Shown: positions 21,924-30,590, numbered from the stretch's first letter. The stretch: DNA of 33,177 nt from Pseudomonadota bacterium (GCA_021838635.1 JAKCDC010000032.1:1-33177); one strand, 5' to 3'. A program made the numbers and translations. The notes: a model not told the origin generated them from the letters alone.

Positions 21924-22805
21924 ATGACGCGAACCGCCATTGAGCCGAGCCGGCCCCCGCTCGCTGCCGTGCTCGCCGCCGCCCGCGGCCGGCTCGCCGC
22001 GGCGCTGCGCGCCGAGGCGAACCGCACCCCGCAACTCGACGCCGAGCTGCTGCTCGCCGAGGCGCTGGGCCGCTCGCGCGCCTACCTCGCCGCGCACCCC
22101 GAAGCGCAGCCCGATGCCGATGCGCTGAGGCGATTCGAAGCATGGATCGAGCGGCGCGCCGCCGGTGAGCCGGTGGCCTATCTGCTCGGGCGCAAAGGGT
22201 TCTGGACCTTCGAGCTCGCGGTGAGTCCGGCTGTCCTCGTGCCCCGCCCCGAGACCGAGCTGCTGATCGAGCGGGCGCTGGCGCTGTGGCCCGCCGCGCA
22301 CGGCCGGCTCGCCGATCTGGGTACCGGCTCCGGGGCCCTCGCCATCGCGTTTGCGCTCGAGCGGCCCGGGTGGGCGGTGGTGGCGACCGACCTATCACCC
22401 GAGGCGCTCGCGCTCGCCCGACAGAACGCCGAGCGGCTCGCGCCGGGGCGGATCGAGCTGCGCTCGGGCAGTTGGTGCGCGGCACTGCCGGCCGGAACGT
22501 TCGACCTGCTGGTGAGCAACCCCCCGTACATCGCGGCGGCGGACCCGGCGCTCGGGGCGCTGAGCTTCGAGCCGGCGTTGGCACTGGTGAGTGGGGCGGA
22601 CGGACTCGCGGCGCTGCGCCAGATCATCGGCGCAGCCCCGGCGCATCTCGCCCCCGGGGGCTGGTTGCTGCTCGAGCACGGCGCGGCGCAGGGCGAGGCC
22701 GTTGCGGACGAGCTTGCGGCGCGAGGCTTTGTTACAGTGCGCACCCACCGCGATCTGGCGGGGCGCGAGCGCATGACGGAGGGCCAATGGCCGGCAATTC
22801 GCTGA
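21924..22805 (+). CDS. prmC: Release-factor glutamine N5-methyltransferase
   Basis: This 293-residue SAM-dependent enzyme methylates the Gln of the GGQ motif in release factors RF1 and RF2. The SAM-binding motif LADLGTGSGALAIA (129-142) and the substrate motif NPPY (199-202) are intact, and the N-terminal helical domain with FWTFELAVSPAVLVPRPETE is typical. In most gammaproteobacteria prmC directly follows prfA. Here it lies on the opposite strand, separated from prfA by ppiB and mtgA. The last 19 bp overlap the cyclophilin gene. Confidence 0.95.
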   Translation: MTRTAIEPSRPPLAAVLAAARGRLAAALRAEANRTPQLDAELLLAEALGRSRAYLAAHPEAQPDADALRRFEAWIERRAAGEPVAYLLGRKGFWTFELAVSPAVLVPRPETELLIERALALWPAAHGRLADLGTGSGALAIAFALERPGWAVVATDLSPEALALARQNAERLAPGRIELRSGSWCAALPAGTFDLLVSNPPYIAAADPALGALSFEPALALVSGADGLAALRQIIGAAPAHLAPGGWLLLEHGAAQGEAVADELAARGFVTVRTHRDLAGRERMTEGQWPAIR

Positions 22806-23290
22806 TTCGATTCGAGACGTCGCACGGGGATTTCACGGTCGAGCTGTACGCCGAGGAGGCGCCCGAGACTGTGGCGAACTTCCTTGCCTACGTCGATGCG
22901 GAGTTCTTCGATGGGACGATCTTTCACCGCATCGTGCCGGGCTTCGTCATCCAGGGCGGCGGACTCGATGTGGATTTCGCCAACCGGCAGACCCGCGATC
23001 CGGTCCGCAACGAGGCGAAGAACGGCCTGAAGAACCTGCGCGGCACGCTCTCGATGGCCCGCACCAGCGCCATCGACAGCGCCACTTCGCAGTTCTTCGT
23101 CAATCTCGCCGACAACGCGTTTCTCGATCACAGCGCGCGGGATTTCGGCTACGCCGTGTTCGGCCGGGTGAGCGACGGCATGGCGGTGATCGATGCGATC
23201 GCCGGCGTGCCGACCGGGCGGCGCAAGGGTTATCAGGACGCGCCGCTCGAAGACGTCGTGATCAAGTCGGCGCGGCGCCTCGGCGCCTGA
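22787..23290 (+). CDS. ppiB: Peptidyl-prolyl cis-trans isomerase, cyclophilin type
   Basis: This 167-residue single-domain cyclophilin has no signal peptide, so it is cytoplasmic (PpiB-like). Active-site residues are visible in FHRIVPGFVIQGG (Arg48, Phe53, Gln56) and SQFFVNLADNAFLD. The ATG at 22787 has GGAGGG 3 nt upstream, and the gene overlaps prmC by 19 bp, an unusually long overlap. The product accelerates proline isomerisation in folding proteins. Confidence 0.93.
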   Translation: MAGNSLIRFETSHGDFTVELYAEEAPETVANFLAYVDAEFFDGTIFHRIVPGFVIQGGGLDVDFANRQTRDPVRNEAKNGLKNLRGTLSMARTSAIDSATSQFFVNLADNAFLDHSARDFGYAVFGRVSDGMAVIDAIAGVPTGRRKGYQDAPLEDVVIKSARRLGA

Positions 23291-23360
23291 GCGCACGCCC
23301 CGTGCGGTGCCGCAGGGTGCGCCTGCGGCGCGCCGATCGGGGCCAGGGGAGAGCGCCGAC

Positions 23361-24092
23361 ATGCGTCAGCAGGGGTTCGGGCCGTGGCTGCGGCGGGCGT
23401 TGCTGAAGGCGCTGCTCGCCTGGCTTGCCCTCACCGTGCTGCCGGTGCTCACGCTGCGCTGGGTGCATCCGTTCACCAGCGCCTTCATGCTCGAGGCGAA
23501 GTGGCGGGCGCTGCATGCCGGGCAGCGGCACTACCGCACCGACTATCGCTGGGTGGCCTACCGGCAGATCTCCCCCGAGGTCGGACTGGCGGCGGTCGCC
23601 TCGGAAGACCAGACGTTCCCGTATAACCACGGGTTCGATTTCCAGGAAATCGACGACGCCATCCGCACCGCGGAGCGCGGCGGACGGTTGCGCGGGGCGA
23701 GCACCATCACGCAGCAGGTGGCCAAGAACCTGTTCCTCTGGGGCGGGCGCAGCTGGGTGCGCAAGGGAATCGAGGCATACCTGACGGTACTCATCGATGT
23801 GCTCTGGCCCAAGCAGCGCGTGCTACAGGTGTACCTGAATATCGCGCAGTTCGGCCACGGGATCTTCGGCGTCGAGGCCGCGTCCGAGCGTTTCTTCCAC
23901 GAACCGGCGGCGCATCTGACGCGCACCCAGGCGGCGCTGCTCGCCGCCGTGCTGCCCGACCCGGTGCACTGGCACGTCACGGATCCCTCGCCGTTCGTCC
24001 GCTGGCGCCAGCAGTGGCTGCTGCATCAGATGAGTGATCTGGGCGGCCCGGCGTACCTGCATTCGCGCGGGCCGCCGCGCGGCGTACGGTGA
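23361..24092 (+). CDS. mtgA: Monofunctional peptidoglycan glycosyltransferase
   Basis: This is a 243-residue GT51 enzyme, the size of E. coli MtgA (242). One N-terminal transmembrane segment (about 13-33) is followed by the glycosyltransferase domain. Catalytic Glu82 lies in AVASEDQTFPYNHGFD, the GASTITQQVAKNLFLW motif is at 112-127, and the later KQRVLQVYLNIAQFG and RTQAALLAAVLPDP motifs are present. It polymerises lipid II without transpeptidation. The ATG at 23361 has an AGGGGAGAG stretch about 8 nt upstream; the open frame before it is not needed. It is convergent with prfA. Confidence 0.95.
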   Translation: MRQQGFGPWLRRALLKALLAWLALTVLPVLTLRWVHPFTSAFMLEAKWRALHAGQRHYRTDYRWVAYRQISPEVGLAAVASEDQTFPYNHGFDFQEIDDAIRTAERGGRLRGASTITQQVAKNLFLWGGRSWVRKGIEAYLTVLIDVLWPKQRVLQVYLNIAQFGHGIFGVEAASERFFHEPAAHLTRTQAALLAAVLPDPVHWHVTDPSPFVRWRQQWLLHQMSDLGGPAYLHSRGPPRGVR

Positions 24093-24102
24093 GTGCGCCG
24101 CG
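24078..24102. terminator. 10-bp hairpin at the mtgA/prfA convergent junction
   Basis: Arms 24078-24087 and 24093-24102 pair with one G-T wobble around a 5-nt loop that contains the mtgA stop codon. The hairpin is very GC-rich and has no T-run. It is a likely shared transcript end for convergent mtgA and prfA, which are only 16 bp apart. Confidence 0.5.
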
Positions 24103-24108
24103 GCGTCC

Positions 24109-25191
24109 TCAGGACTCCATCTCGGCGAGCAGTTCCGCCTGGTGCTCATGCGCGAGCGCATCGAGCAGTTCCTCGAGCTCCCCGTTCATGATCTGCGCCA
24201 GCTTGTAGAGCGTCAGGTTGATGCGGTGGTCGGTGACCCGCCCCTGCGGGAAGTTGTACGTGCGGATCCGCTCGGAGCGATCGCCACTGCCGACCTGCAG
24301 GCGGCGCGAATGCGCCTGGGCGCTCGCCTGCTTCTCCTGCTCGGAGGCGAGCAGCCGCGCGCGCAGCAGCGCCATCGCGCGTGCGCGGTTCTTGTGCTGC
24401 GAGCGCTCGTCCTGACATTCGACCACGATGCCGCTTGGCACATGCGTGATGCGTACCGCCGAGTCGGTCTTGTTCACGTGTTGACCGCCGGCGCCGGAGG
24501 AGCGGTACGTGTCGATGCGCAGATCCGCCGGATTGATCTCGATGGAGGAGATCTCATCAAGTTCGGGCAGAATCGCGACCGTGCAGGCCGAGGTGTGGAT
24601 GCGGCCCTGGGCCTCGGTCGCCGGCACCCGCTGTACGCGGTGGGTGCCGGATTCGAACTTCAGCCGTGAGAATGCCCCACGCCCGACGATGCGGCTGATG
24701 ATTTCCTTGTAGCCGCCGTGCTCCCCGGCGCTCTCGCTCAGCACCTCGACCGTGAAGCCCCTCGACTCCGCGTAGCGCGCGTACATGCGAAACAGATCCC
24801 CGGCGAACAGTGCTGCCTCATCGCCGCCCGTACCGGCGCGCACTTCGAGGAAGATGTTCTTCTCATCGCGCGGGTCTTGCGGCAGCAGCAGCGCATTCAG
24901 GTCCGCCTCGGCGCCCGTCAAGGCCGCCGCGGCGCGTTTCTGCTCCTCCTCGCCGAGCTCGCGCATCCCGGGGTCGGCATCGCTGAGCATTTCGCGCGCG
25001 GCGGCAAGGTCGCGCTCCAGGGCGCGGTAGGCGAGCAGCTGCGTGGCGAGCGGCTGCAGCCGGGCATATTCGACCGACAGCTCGCGGAACTGCGCCGAGC
25101 CGCCGTCGAGGTCGGGCGAGGCCAGCAGACGGCCCACCTCCTCGAATCGGTCGGAGAGCTTCTCGAGCCGCTGGCGAATGGAGTCCTTCAT
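24109..25191 (-). CDS. prfA: Peptide chain release factor 1
   Basis: This is a 360-residue RF1, the same length as in E. coli. PAT (190-192) is the tripeptide that reads UAG/UAA. GGQ (235-237), in [17 protein letters not shown], triggers peptidyl-tRNA hydrolysis and is the target of PrmC. The ATG at 25189-25191 gives the family start ([12 protein letters not shown]); a further in-frame start nine codons upstream is not needed. The gene stands alone on the minus strand. The usual upstream hemA is absent, and prmC is not linked in the usual prfA-prmC order. Confidence 0.97.
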   Translation of the reverse strand: MKDSIRQRLEKLSDRFEEVGRLLASPDLDGGSAQFRELSVEYARLQPLATQLLAYRALERDLAAAREMLSDADPGMRELGEEEQKRAAAALTGAEADLNALLLPQDPRDEKNIFLEVRAGTGGDEAALFAGDLFRMYARYAESRGFTVEVLSESAGEHGGYKEIISRIVGRGAFSRLKFESGTHRVQRVPATEAQGRIHTSACTVAILPELDEISSIEINPADLRIDTYRSSGAGGQHVNKTDSAVRITHVPSGIVVECQDERSQHKNRARAMALLRARLLASEQEKQASAQAHSRRLQVGSGDRSERIRTYNFPQGRVTDHRINLTLYKLAQIMNGELEELLDALAHEHQAELLAEMES

Positions 25192-25280
25192 GATCCTGGA
25201 TCGAACGGGGCGCGGCATTCTCCGGGATCACCGCCGCCGCGACAAGGCATCGTGCCGACAGCCGGGCGGGCCGCCTGAGC

Positions 25281-25286
25281 TATAGT
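25281..25286 (+). promoter_or_regulatory. -10 element directly before lolB
   Basis: TATAGT (5/6 match) ends 8 bp before the lolB ATG, in a GC-rich stretch without a Shine-Dalgarno. Transcription starting 6-7 nt downstream would give a leader of 1-2 nt. A CCGACA at 25255 is a poor -35 with 20-bp spacing. Confidence 0.45.
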
Positions 25287-25294
25287 GCCGCCCC

Positions 25295-25918
25295 ATGTCA
25301 CTCGAAGCTTCCCATCGCGCCGGGCGGGCGCGCACGCTGGCGGCTCTGGGCACGCTCCTCGCCCTGACTCTGAGCGCCTGTCAGACCGTGCCGGTGCCGC
25401 CGGCACCCATCACGGCCTGGCACGTCAGGCGGCCGCTGCTGCAGGCGCAGCAGCGCTTCACCCTCACCGGGCGCGTCGCGGTCGCGGTCGGCACGCAGGG
25501 CTTCAATGCCGATCTGCGCTGGGTGCAGCGCGGTACGGGCACGCGCATGGTCCTCAGCGGCCCGTTTGGCGCCGGCGCGACGCAGGTGAGCGACCGCGCC
25601 GGGCAACTCGGCGTGATCACCTCGCACGGCCAGCATCTGGGCAATGCGGCAGCGCGCGCCACATTGCAGCGCGAGCTCGGATTCGATCCGCCGCTGCGCA
25701 CGCTGCGCTACTGGATCCTCGGCGTACCGGACCCGTCGAAGCCGGCCCGCTTCACGCTCGACCCGGAACAGCGTCTGACGCACCTGCAGCAGGCCGGCTG
25801 GTCTGTCGATTATCTTGCGTACAGCCCGGTCGGCGCCGAGTGGCTGCCGCGGCTGCTGACGGTGCGCAGAGGACCGGTGCGCCTGCGTATGGTGGTCGAC
25901 GCATGGCATCTGCAATGA
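25295..25918 (+). CDS. lolB: Outer-membrane lipoprotein receptor LolB
   Basis: This 207-residue lipoprotein accepts lipoproteins from LolA and inserts them into the outer membrane. The signal peptide ends in the lipobox LSAC (Cys29). The mature part has the half-barrel pattern of LolB: FTLTGRVAVAVGTQGFNADLRW, LSGPFGAGATQ and a C-terminal LRMVVDAWHL strand. Its location before ispE is the conserved gammaproteobacterial order. The end overlaps ispE (ATGA). Confidence 0.92.
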   Translation: MSLEASHRAGRARTLAALGTLLALTLSACQTVPVPPAPITAWHVRRPLLQAQQRFTLTGRVAVAVGTQGFNADLRWVQRGTGTRMVLSGPFGAGATQVSDRAGQLGVITSHGQHLGNAAARATLQRELGFDPPLRTLRYWILGVPDPSKPARFTLDPEQRLTHLQQAGWSVDYLAYSPVGAEWLPRLLTVRRGPVRLRMVVDAWHLQ

Positions 25919-26757
25919 GGGCGGGCGAGACGCTCTGGCCGGCACCGGCGAAGCTGAATCTGTTCCTGCACGTGACCGGTCGGCGACCGGATGGATACCA
26001 CGAGCTGCAGACGCTGTTCCAGATCGTCGATCTGTGCGACACCATCGCCATCGAGGTGCGCGAGGACGGGCGCATCGAGCGGCTCGGGGGTCCCGAGGAC
26101 GTCCCGGCCGAACAGGACTTGACGGTGCGGGCCGCACGGGCGCTGCAGGCGGCCGCCGGCACGCGGCTCGGGGCCTCGCTACGGGTCATCAAGCGCATCC
26201 CCGTCGGGGGCGGACTGGGCGGGGGCAGCACCGATGCGGCCACGGCACTGCTGGCGCTGAATCACCTGTGGGGGTGTGGGCTGCCTGTGGACACTCTGGC
26301 AAAGCTGGGGCTGCCGCTTGGCGCGGATGTACCTGTATTCGTTAGAGGTTTTTCGGCCTGGGCGGAAGGTGTCGGGGAGCGGCTCGAGCCAGTGACGCTG
26401 CCGGAGCGCTGGTACGTCATCGTGCGACCGGGGGTCAGCGTGTCGACCCGCGAGGTGTTCCAGAGCCCTGAATTGACACGAAATTCACCCATCATCACAA
26501 TACGCGCCTTCTTCGAGTCCGGCGGACGCAACGACTGCGAGCCGGTGGTGCGGGCGCAGTGGCCGGAAGTGGCCGAGGCGCTCGACTGGCTGGGGCGATA
26601 TGCGCCGGCGCGGCTCACCGGAACCGGTTCGTGCATTTTCGCCTCCGTGGCCAGTCCCAGCGAGGCAGAACGCATCGCGGCACGTGTTCCGGATACGTGG
26701 CGCAGCTTCGTTGCGCGGGGCCTGAACGTGTCCCCGCTGCATGCGCTTGTGACTTAG
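25915..26757 (+). CDS. ispE: 4-diphosphocytidyl-2-C-methyl-D-erythritol kinase
   Basis: This 280-residue GHMP kinase of the MEP isoprenoid pathway phosphorylates CDP-ME with ATP. The GHMP ATP-binding loop PVGGGLGGGSTDAATALLALN is clear, as are the N-terminal WPAPAKLNLFLHVTGRRPDGYH and the C-terminal RLTGTGSCIFA. The ATG at 25915 overlaps lolB as ATGA and aligns with the E. coli start. An in-frame ATG four codons upstream (25903) is possible. Confidence 0.95.
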   Translation: MRAGETLWPAPAKLNLFLHVTGRRPDGYHELQTLFQIVDLCDTIAIEVREDGRIERLGGPEDVPAEQDLTVRAARALQAAAGTRLGASLRVIKRIPVGGGLGGGSTDAATALLALNHLWGCGLPVDTLAKLGLPLGADVPVFVRGFSAWAEGVGERLEPVTLPERWYVIVRPGVSVSTREVFQSPELTRNSPIITIRAFFESGGRNDCEPVVRAQWPEVAEALDWLGRYAPARLTGTGSCIFASVASPSEAERIAARVPDTWRSFVARGLNVSPLHALVT

Positions 26758-26806
26758 GCGCGCCGGCGCGGCGTGCAGCCGGTGCGGTGGAAGGCTTTTG
26801 CAGTGC

Positions 26807-26881
26807 TGGGGTGTCGCCAAGTGGTAAGGCAGCGGGTTTTGATCCCGCCATTCGGAGGTTCGAATCCTTCCACCCCAGCCA
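26807..26881 (+). tRNA. tRNA-Gln (TTG)
   Basis: This is a 75-nt cloverleaf with encoded CCA. The acceptor stem is TGGGGTG/CACCCCA, the D-arm contains AAGTGGTAAGG, the anticodon loop is TTTTGAT with anticodon TTG, and the T-arm contains GGTTCGAATCC. It closely resembles E. coli tRNA-Gln. It sits between ispE and prs with no own promoter visible, so it is probably processed from the lolB-ispE-prs transcript. Confidence 0.97.
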
Positions 26882-26942
26882 ACTTCTCAATCGAGGTGCT
26901 GCTGCGGGCGGCGCCGTGGTGTTTGGCTGAAGTGACGTACTC

Positions 26943-27899
26943 ATGAGCACGAGCGATGTTTTGGCCCTGTTTGCCGGCAACGCCAACCCAGGTCTGGCGA
27001 CCGAGATCGCGCGCCACCTGCAGACGCGGCTCGGCCGGGCCTATGTCGGTCGCTTCAGCGACGGGGAGATCAACGTCGAGCTGATGGAGAACGTGCGCGG
27101 TCGCGACGTGTTCATCGTGCAGCCGACCTGCCCGCCAACCAACGACAACCTGATGGAACTGCTGGTCATGGTCGATGCGTGCCGGCGCGCCTCGGCGGCC
27201 CGCATCACCGCGGTGGTGCCGTACTTCGGCTACTCGCGCCAGGATCGTCGGCCGCGCGCGACGCGCTCGGCGATCACCGCGCGCCTGGTGGCCAACATGA
27301 TGTCGATCGCCGGGGTCAACCGGCTGCTCACCATCGATCTGCACGCCGATCAGATCCAGGGTTTCTTCGACATCCCGGTCGATAATGTGTACGCCTCGCC
27401 GGTGCTGCTCGGGGATGCCTGGAAGCAGGCGTACCACAACATCGTGATCGTCTCACCCGACGTCGGCGGTGTGGTGCGTGCCCGAGCGTTCGCCAAGCGG
27501 CTCGATGATGCGGATCTGGCCATCATTGACAAGCGTCGGCCACGGCCGAACGAATCCAAGGTCATGAACATCATCGGCGACATTCGCGGCAAAGTCTGCG
27601 TGCTGGTCGATGACATGATCGATACCGCCGGTACGCTCTGCCACGCGGCCAAGGCACTGAAGGATGAAGGGGCGGTCAAAGTGGTCGCCTACATCACGCA
27701 CGCGATACTCTCCGGCGAGGCGATCAAGCGCATCTCGGACTCCGTGCTCGATGAGCTCGTCGTAACCGACACGATTCCCCTCTCCGAGGAGGCCCGCGCC
27801 TGTAATCGCATCCGGCAGTTGTCGGTCTCGGCGCTGCTCGCGGAGTCGATCCGCCGTATCCGCGACGAGGAGTCGGTCAGCTCGCTGTACGTCGACTGA
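26943..27899 (+). CDS. prs: Ribose-phosphate pyrophosphokinase
   Basis: This 318-residue PRPP synthase makes phosphoribosyl pyrophosphate from ribose 5-phosphate and ATP for purine, pyrimidine, histidine, tryptophan and NAD synthesis. Motifs seen include [37 protein letters not shown] (His134) and the PRPP-binding loop [13 protein letters not shown] (220-232). The length matches class I enzymes (about 315). It lies 61 bp after tRNA-Gln. Confidence 0.98.
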   Translation: MSTSDVLALFAGNANPGLATEIARHLQTRLGRAYVGRFSDGEINVELMENVRGRDVFIVQPTCPPTNDNLMELLVMVDACRRASAARITAVVPYFGYSRQDRRPRATRSAITARLVANMMSIAGVNRLLTIDLHADQIQGFFDIPVDNVYASPVLLGDAWKQAYHNIVIVSPDVGGVVRARAFAKRLDDADLAIIDKRRPRPNESKVMNIIGDIRGKVCVLVDDMIDTAGTLCHAAKALKDEGAVKVVAYITHAILSGEAIKRISDSVLDELVVTDTIPLSEEARACNRIRQLSVSALLAESIRRIRDEESVSSLYVD

Positions 27900-27919
27900 G
27901 CCGCGCTTGCGGGCGGCTT
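27898..27919 (+). terminator. Hairpin with weak T-rich tail after prs
   Basis: A stem of six to seven pairs (27898-27904 with 27913-27919, outer pair G-T) overlaps the prs stop and is followed by TTAAGATTTT. This may be a partial terminator or attenuator before rplY, as both genes are usually expressed strongly. Confidence 0.35.
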
Positions 27920-27991
27920 AAGATTTTCAAAGGTGTGTCGTGGCCTGGTCGCGGGTCATGGCACGGTGTCATTGTAGACTTGGAGAACATC

Positions 27992-28672
27992 ATGCGAATT
28001 TCCTTCACTTTCAGCGCGGACGCGCGTGGGACGCAAGGCAAAGGTGCGAGCCGCCGCCTGCGTCGCACCGGTAAAGTCCCCGCTATTCTCTACGGCGGTA
28101 AGGCCGAGCCGGAGACGCTTGCGCTCGAGCACCACAAGCTGCTCGTCGTCATCGAAGACGAGCGCTTCTACTCCTCCATCGTGCAGCTGGAGGTCAACGG
28201 CCGCACCCAGGCGGCGATCGTCAAGGACCTGCAGATGCACCCGGCGAAGCACCAGGTGGTGCACTTGGATCTGCAGCGCGTGACCGAGGATGAGCCGATT
28301 CGGCTGCACCTGCCGATCCACTTCAAGGGCGAGGCGGGCAGCCCGGGCGTGAAGACCCAGGGTGGTGTCGTGTCGCACATGATGACCGACGTCGAGATTC
28401 TCTGCCTGCCGAAGGATCTGCCGGAGTACCTTGAACTCGATCTGTCGGAGATGAATATCAACGACACGAAGTTCCTCGCCGACATCCCGCTGCCTCCGGG
28501 CGTGAGCATTCCGCACCTGGCGCACCGCAATGCCGCCGTGGTGTCGATCCACAGCCCGCGCGTCGCGGAGCCGGAACCGACTGCCGAGGCGGCTGCGGCC
28601 CCGGCCGAAGGTGCGGCAACGGCTGCAGCTGCGCCGGCGGCCGAGGCCGGCAAGGGCGAGCAGAAGAAGTAA
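27992..28672 (+). CDS. rplY: Ribosomal protein bL25, long (CTC/TL5) form
   Basis: This is a 226-residue 5S-rRNA-binding protein of the 50S subunit. The N-terminal bL25 domain (about 5-94; RGTQGKGASRRLRRTGKVPAILYGG would be its hallmark, seen at 12-36) is followed by the TL5/CTC beta domain (about 95-185). An Ala/Glu/Pro-rich tail covers the last 35 or so residues. E. coli L25 has only the first domain. The ATG at 27992 has GGAG 6 nt upstream. It lies between prs and pth as in most gammaproteobacteria. Confidence 0.97.
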   Translation: MRISFTFSADARGTQGKGASRRLRRTGKVPAILYGGKAEPETLALEHHKLLVVIEDERFYSSIVQLEVNGRTQAAIVKDLQMHPAKHQVVHLDLQRVTEDEPIRLHLPIHFKGEAGSPGVKTQGGVVSHMMTDVEILCLPKDLPEYLELDLSEMNINDTKFLADIPLPPGVSIPHLAHRNAAVVSIHSPRVAEPEPTAEAAAAPAEGAATAAAAPAAEAGKGEQKK

Positions 28673-28686
28673 GCCCCGAGCGGGGC
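28673..28686 (+). other. Small GC hairpin between rplY and pth
   Basis: GCCCC-GAGC-GGGGC fills most of the 24-bp gap directly after the rplY stop and before the pth ATG. The gap has no clear Shine-Dalgarno. It could shield or stage pth translation, or define the mRNA end of rplY. Confidence 0.35.
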
Positions 28687-28696
28687 GCAGCGGCGC

Positions 28697-29305
28697 ATGT
28701 CAGGTCTGCCGCTCAGGCTGGTGGTGGGGCTCGGGAATCCGGGCCCCGCCTATGCCCGTACTCGGCACAACGCCGGGTTCGAGTTCATCGAGGAGCTGGC
28801 GCGGCGCACGGGCACGAGTCTGCGCGCCGAGCCGCGCCATCAGGGTGAGCTCGGGCGGGCACGCATCGGCGCGCACGAGGTGTGGCTGCTCAAGCCCATG
28901 ACTTTCATGAACTTGAGCGGGGCCGCCGTGCAGAGTGTGGCCGGCTTCTACAAGATCCCGCTCGAGGCGGTGCTGGTGGCGCACGATGAGCTCGATTTCC
29001 CGCCCGGCGTGGTACGGCTGAAGCACGGCGGTGGCGCCGGCGGCCACAACGGGTTGCGGGACATCATGGCGCGCCTCGGCGCCGCGTTCTGGCGGTTGCG
29101 CATCGGTATCGGTCACCCCGGCGCGCGCGATGCGGTGCTGAATTATGTGCTCGGCCGGCCCGCCGCGGCCGATGCAGAAGCGATCGGCGCGGCTCTGCGA
29201 GATGCGGCCGACGCACTGCCGGTGATGCTGGAGGAGGGCGCGCAGAAGGCGATGAACCAACTGCATTCGCGTTCCGACGCCGCATCATCAGATCGCCCGG
29301 CCTAA
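28697..29305 (+). CDS. pth: Peptidyl-tRNA hydrolase
   Basis: This 202-residue enzyme recycles tRNA from prematurely released peptidyl-tRNA. The catalytic His24 lies in RTRHNAGF, with Asn14 in GLGNPGPAY, Asn71 in TFMNLSG and Asp96 in [11 protein letters not shown]. The glycine-rich [14 protein letters not shown] is also typical. The length is slightly above E. coli Pth (194). It is followed by ychF after 25 bp, a conserved pair. Confidence 0.97.
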   Translation: MSGLPLRLVVGLGNPGPAYARTRHNAGFEFIEELARRTGTSLRAEPRHQGELGRARIGAHEVWLLKPMTFMNLSGAAVQSVAGFYKIPLEAVLVAHDELDFPPGVVRLKHGGGAGGHNGLRDIMARLGAAFWRLRIGIGHPGARDAVLNYVLGRPAAADAEAIGAALRDAADALPVMLEEGAQKAMNQLHSRSDAASSDRPA

Positions 29306-29330
29306 GCCCGGGCTCGAAGGAGTTTCAGAC

Positions 29331-30425
29331 ATGTCTATCCGCTGCGGCATCGTGGGGCTGCCGAATGTCGGCAAGTCGACGCTGTTCAATGCGCTGACGC
29401 AGGCGCAGAACGCGGCGGCGGCCAATTATCCGTTCTGCACCATCGACCCCAACGTTGGCATGGTGCCGGTGCCGGATGCGCGCCTGGATGCGCTGGCCGA
29501 AATCGTTCATCCCGAACGCCTCGTTCCGGCCACGGTGGAATTCGTCGATATCGCCGGTCTCGTGGCCGGTGCGTCCAAGGGCGAGGGGCTCGGCAACCAG
29601 TTTCTCTCGCATATCCGCGAGGTCGATGCGATTGCGCACGTGGTGCGCTGCTTCGAGAGCTCGGACATCGTGCATGTCGCCGGTAAGGTCGATCCGCTGA
29701 GTGACATCGAGGTCATCGACACCGAGCTCGCGCTGGCGGACCTCTCGACCGTGGAGAAAGGACTGGACCGCGCCGCCAAGGCCGCCAAGAGTGGCGACAA
29801 GGATGCGCTGCGCAAGAAGCAGCTCCTCGAGCGGGTCAAGGCGCATTTGGACGAGGTGAAGCCGGTCCGGGCCATGAGCCTCTCGGCGGAGGAAGCGCGC
29901 GACGTGCGTGAGCTGCAGCTGATCACCGCCAAGCCGGTCATGTACGTCGCGAACGTCGCCGAGGGTGGGTTCAAGGGCAATCCGCTGCTCGAACGGGTCG
30001 CGCAACGCGCGGCAGCCGAAGGCGCCGTCACGGTCGCGGTCTGTGCAGCCATCGAGGCGGAGATCGCTCAATTGGAGGCAGCGGACCGTGCGGGCTTTCT
30101 GGCCGAACTCGGCCTGAAGGAACCGGGTCTTGACCGGGTCATCCGGGCGGGCTACCAGCTGCTCGGGCTGCAGACGTATTTCACGGCCGGGGAGAAAGAG
30201 GTGCGCGCCTGGACGGTGCACGTCGGCGCCACTGCGCCGCAGGCTGCGGCGGTGATTCATACGGATTTCGAGCGCGGATTCATCCGGGCCGAGGTGATCG
30301 GCTATGCGGATTACATCGCCTGCCGGGGCGAGGCGGGAGCCCGGGAAGCGGGCAAGCTACGTCTGGAAGGGAAGGAATATGTGATGCGGGAGGGGGACGT
30401 GGTCCACTTCCGCTTCAACGTCTAG
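29331..30425 (+). CDS. ychF: Ribosome-binding ATPase YchF (OLA1 family)
   Basis: This 364-residue TRAFAC-class P-loop protein binds ATP rather than GTP and associates with ribosomes. The P-loop GLPNVGKST is at 9-17. The segment [12 protein letters not shown] is the switch I region, and [19 protein letters not shown] is the Walker B region. NVAE replaces the GTPase NKxD motif, which explains the ATP preference known for the family. A C-terminal TGS domain ends in [23 protein letters not shown] lies 7-8 nt before the ATG. Confidence 0.98.
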   Translation: MSIRCGIVGLPNVGKSTLFNALTQAQNAAAANYPFCTIDPNVGMVPVPDARLDALAEIVHPERLVPATVEFVDIAGLVAGASKGEGLGNQFLSHIREVDAIAHVVRCFESSDIVHVAGKVDPLSDIEVIDTELALADLSTVEKGLDRAAKAAKSGDKDALRKKQLLERVKAHLDEVKPVRAMSLSAEEARDVRELQLITAKPVMYVANVAEGGFKGNPLLERVAQRAAAEGAVTVAVCAAIEAEIAQLEAADRAGFLAELGLKEPGLDRVIRAGYQLLGLQTYFTAGEKEVRAWTVHVGATAPQAAAVIHTDFERGFIRAEVIGYADYIACRGEAGAREAGKLRLEGKEYVMREGDVVHFRFNV

Positions 30426-30429
30426 GCGG

Positions 30430-30458
30430 TTGACACCCCGGTATTCCCCGCCGACAAT
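30430..30458 (+). promoter_or_regulatory. Stable-RNA promoter for tRNA-Met
   Basis: A perfect -35 TTGACA (30430-30435) is separated by exactly 17 bp from GACAAT (30453-30458, 4/6). A GC-rich discriminator, GCGCCCCCC, follows. That combination is the hallmark of rRNA/tRNA promoters under stringent control. It starts 5 bp after the ychF stop, and the predicted transcript start is about 50 nt before the tRNA. Confidence 0.7.
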
Positions 30459-30513
30459 GCGCCCCCCTCTTGGGGAGGCTACCGTCGGCCTGCGCCGGCG
30501 GTTCCGGCTTTGT

Positions 30514-30590
30514 GGAAAGGTAGCTCAGCTGGTTAGAGCACGGCACTCATAATGCCGGGGTCGAGGGTTCGAGTCCCTCCCTTTCCACCA
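30514..30590 (+). tRNA. tRNA-Met (CAT), elongator type
   Basis: This is a 77-nt cloverleaf with encoded CCA. The acceptor is GGAAAGG/CCTTTCC, the D-arm is TAGCTCAGCTGGTTAGAGCA, and the anticodon loop is CTCATAA with anticodon CAT. The T-arm contains GGTTCGAGTCC. The shared GAGCAC..CACTCATAATG pattern resembles E. coli elongator tRNA-Met more than tRNA-Ile2, which is also CAT, or initiator tRNA. Accessory DNA begins directly downstream. Confidence 0.93.

Noticed and set aside
30514-30590. tRNA-Ile2 (lysidine type) instead of tRNA-Met
   Set aside because: Both have CAT, but the anticodon stem context (GCAC..CACTCATAATG..GGGGTC) is closer to elongator tRNA-Met. A TilS identity test would settle it.
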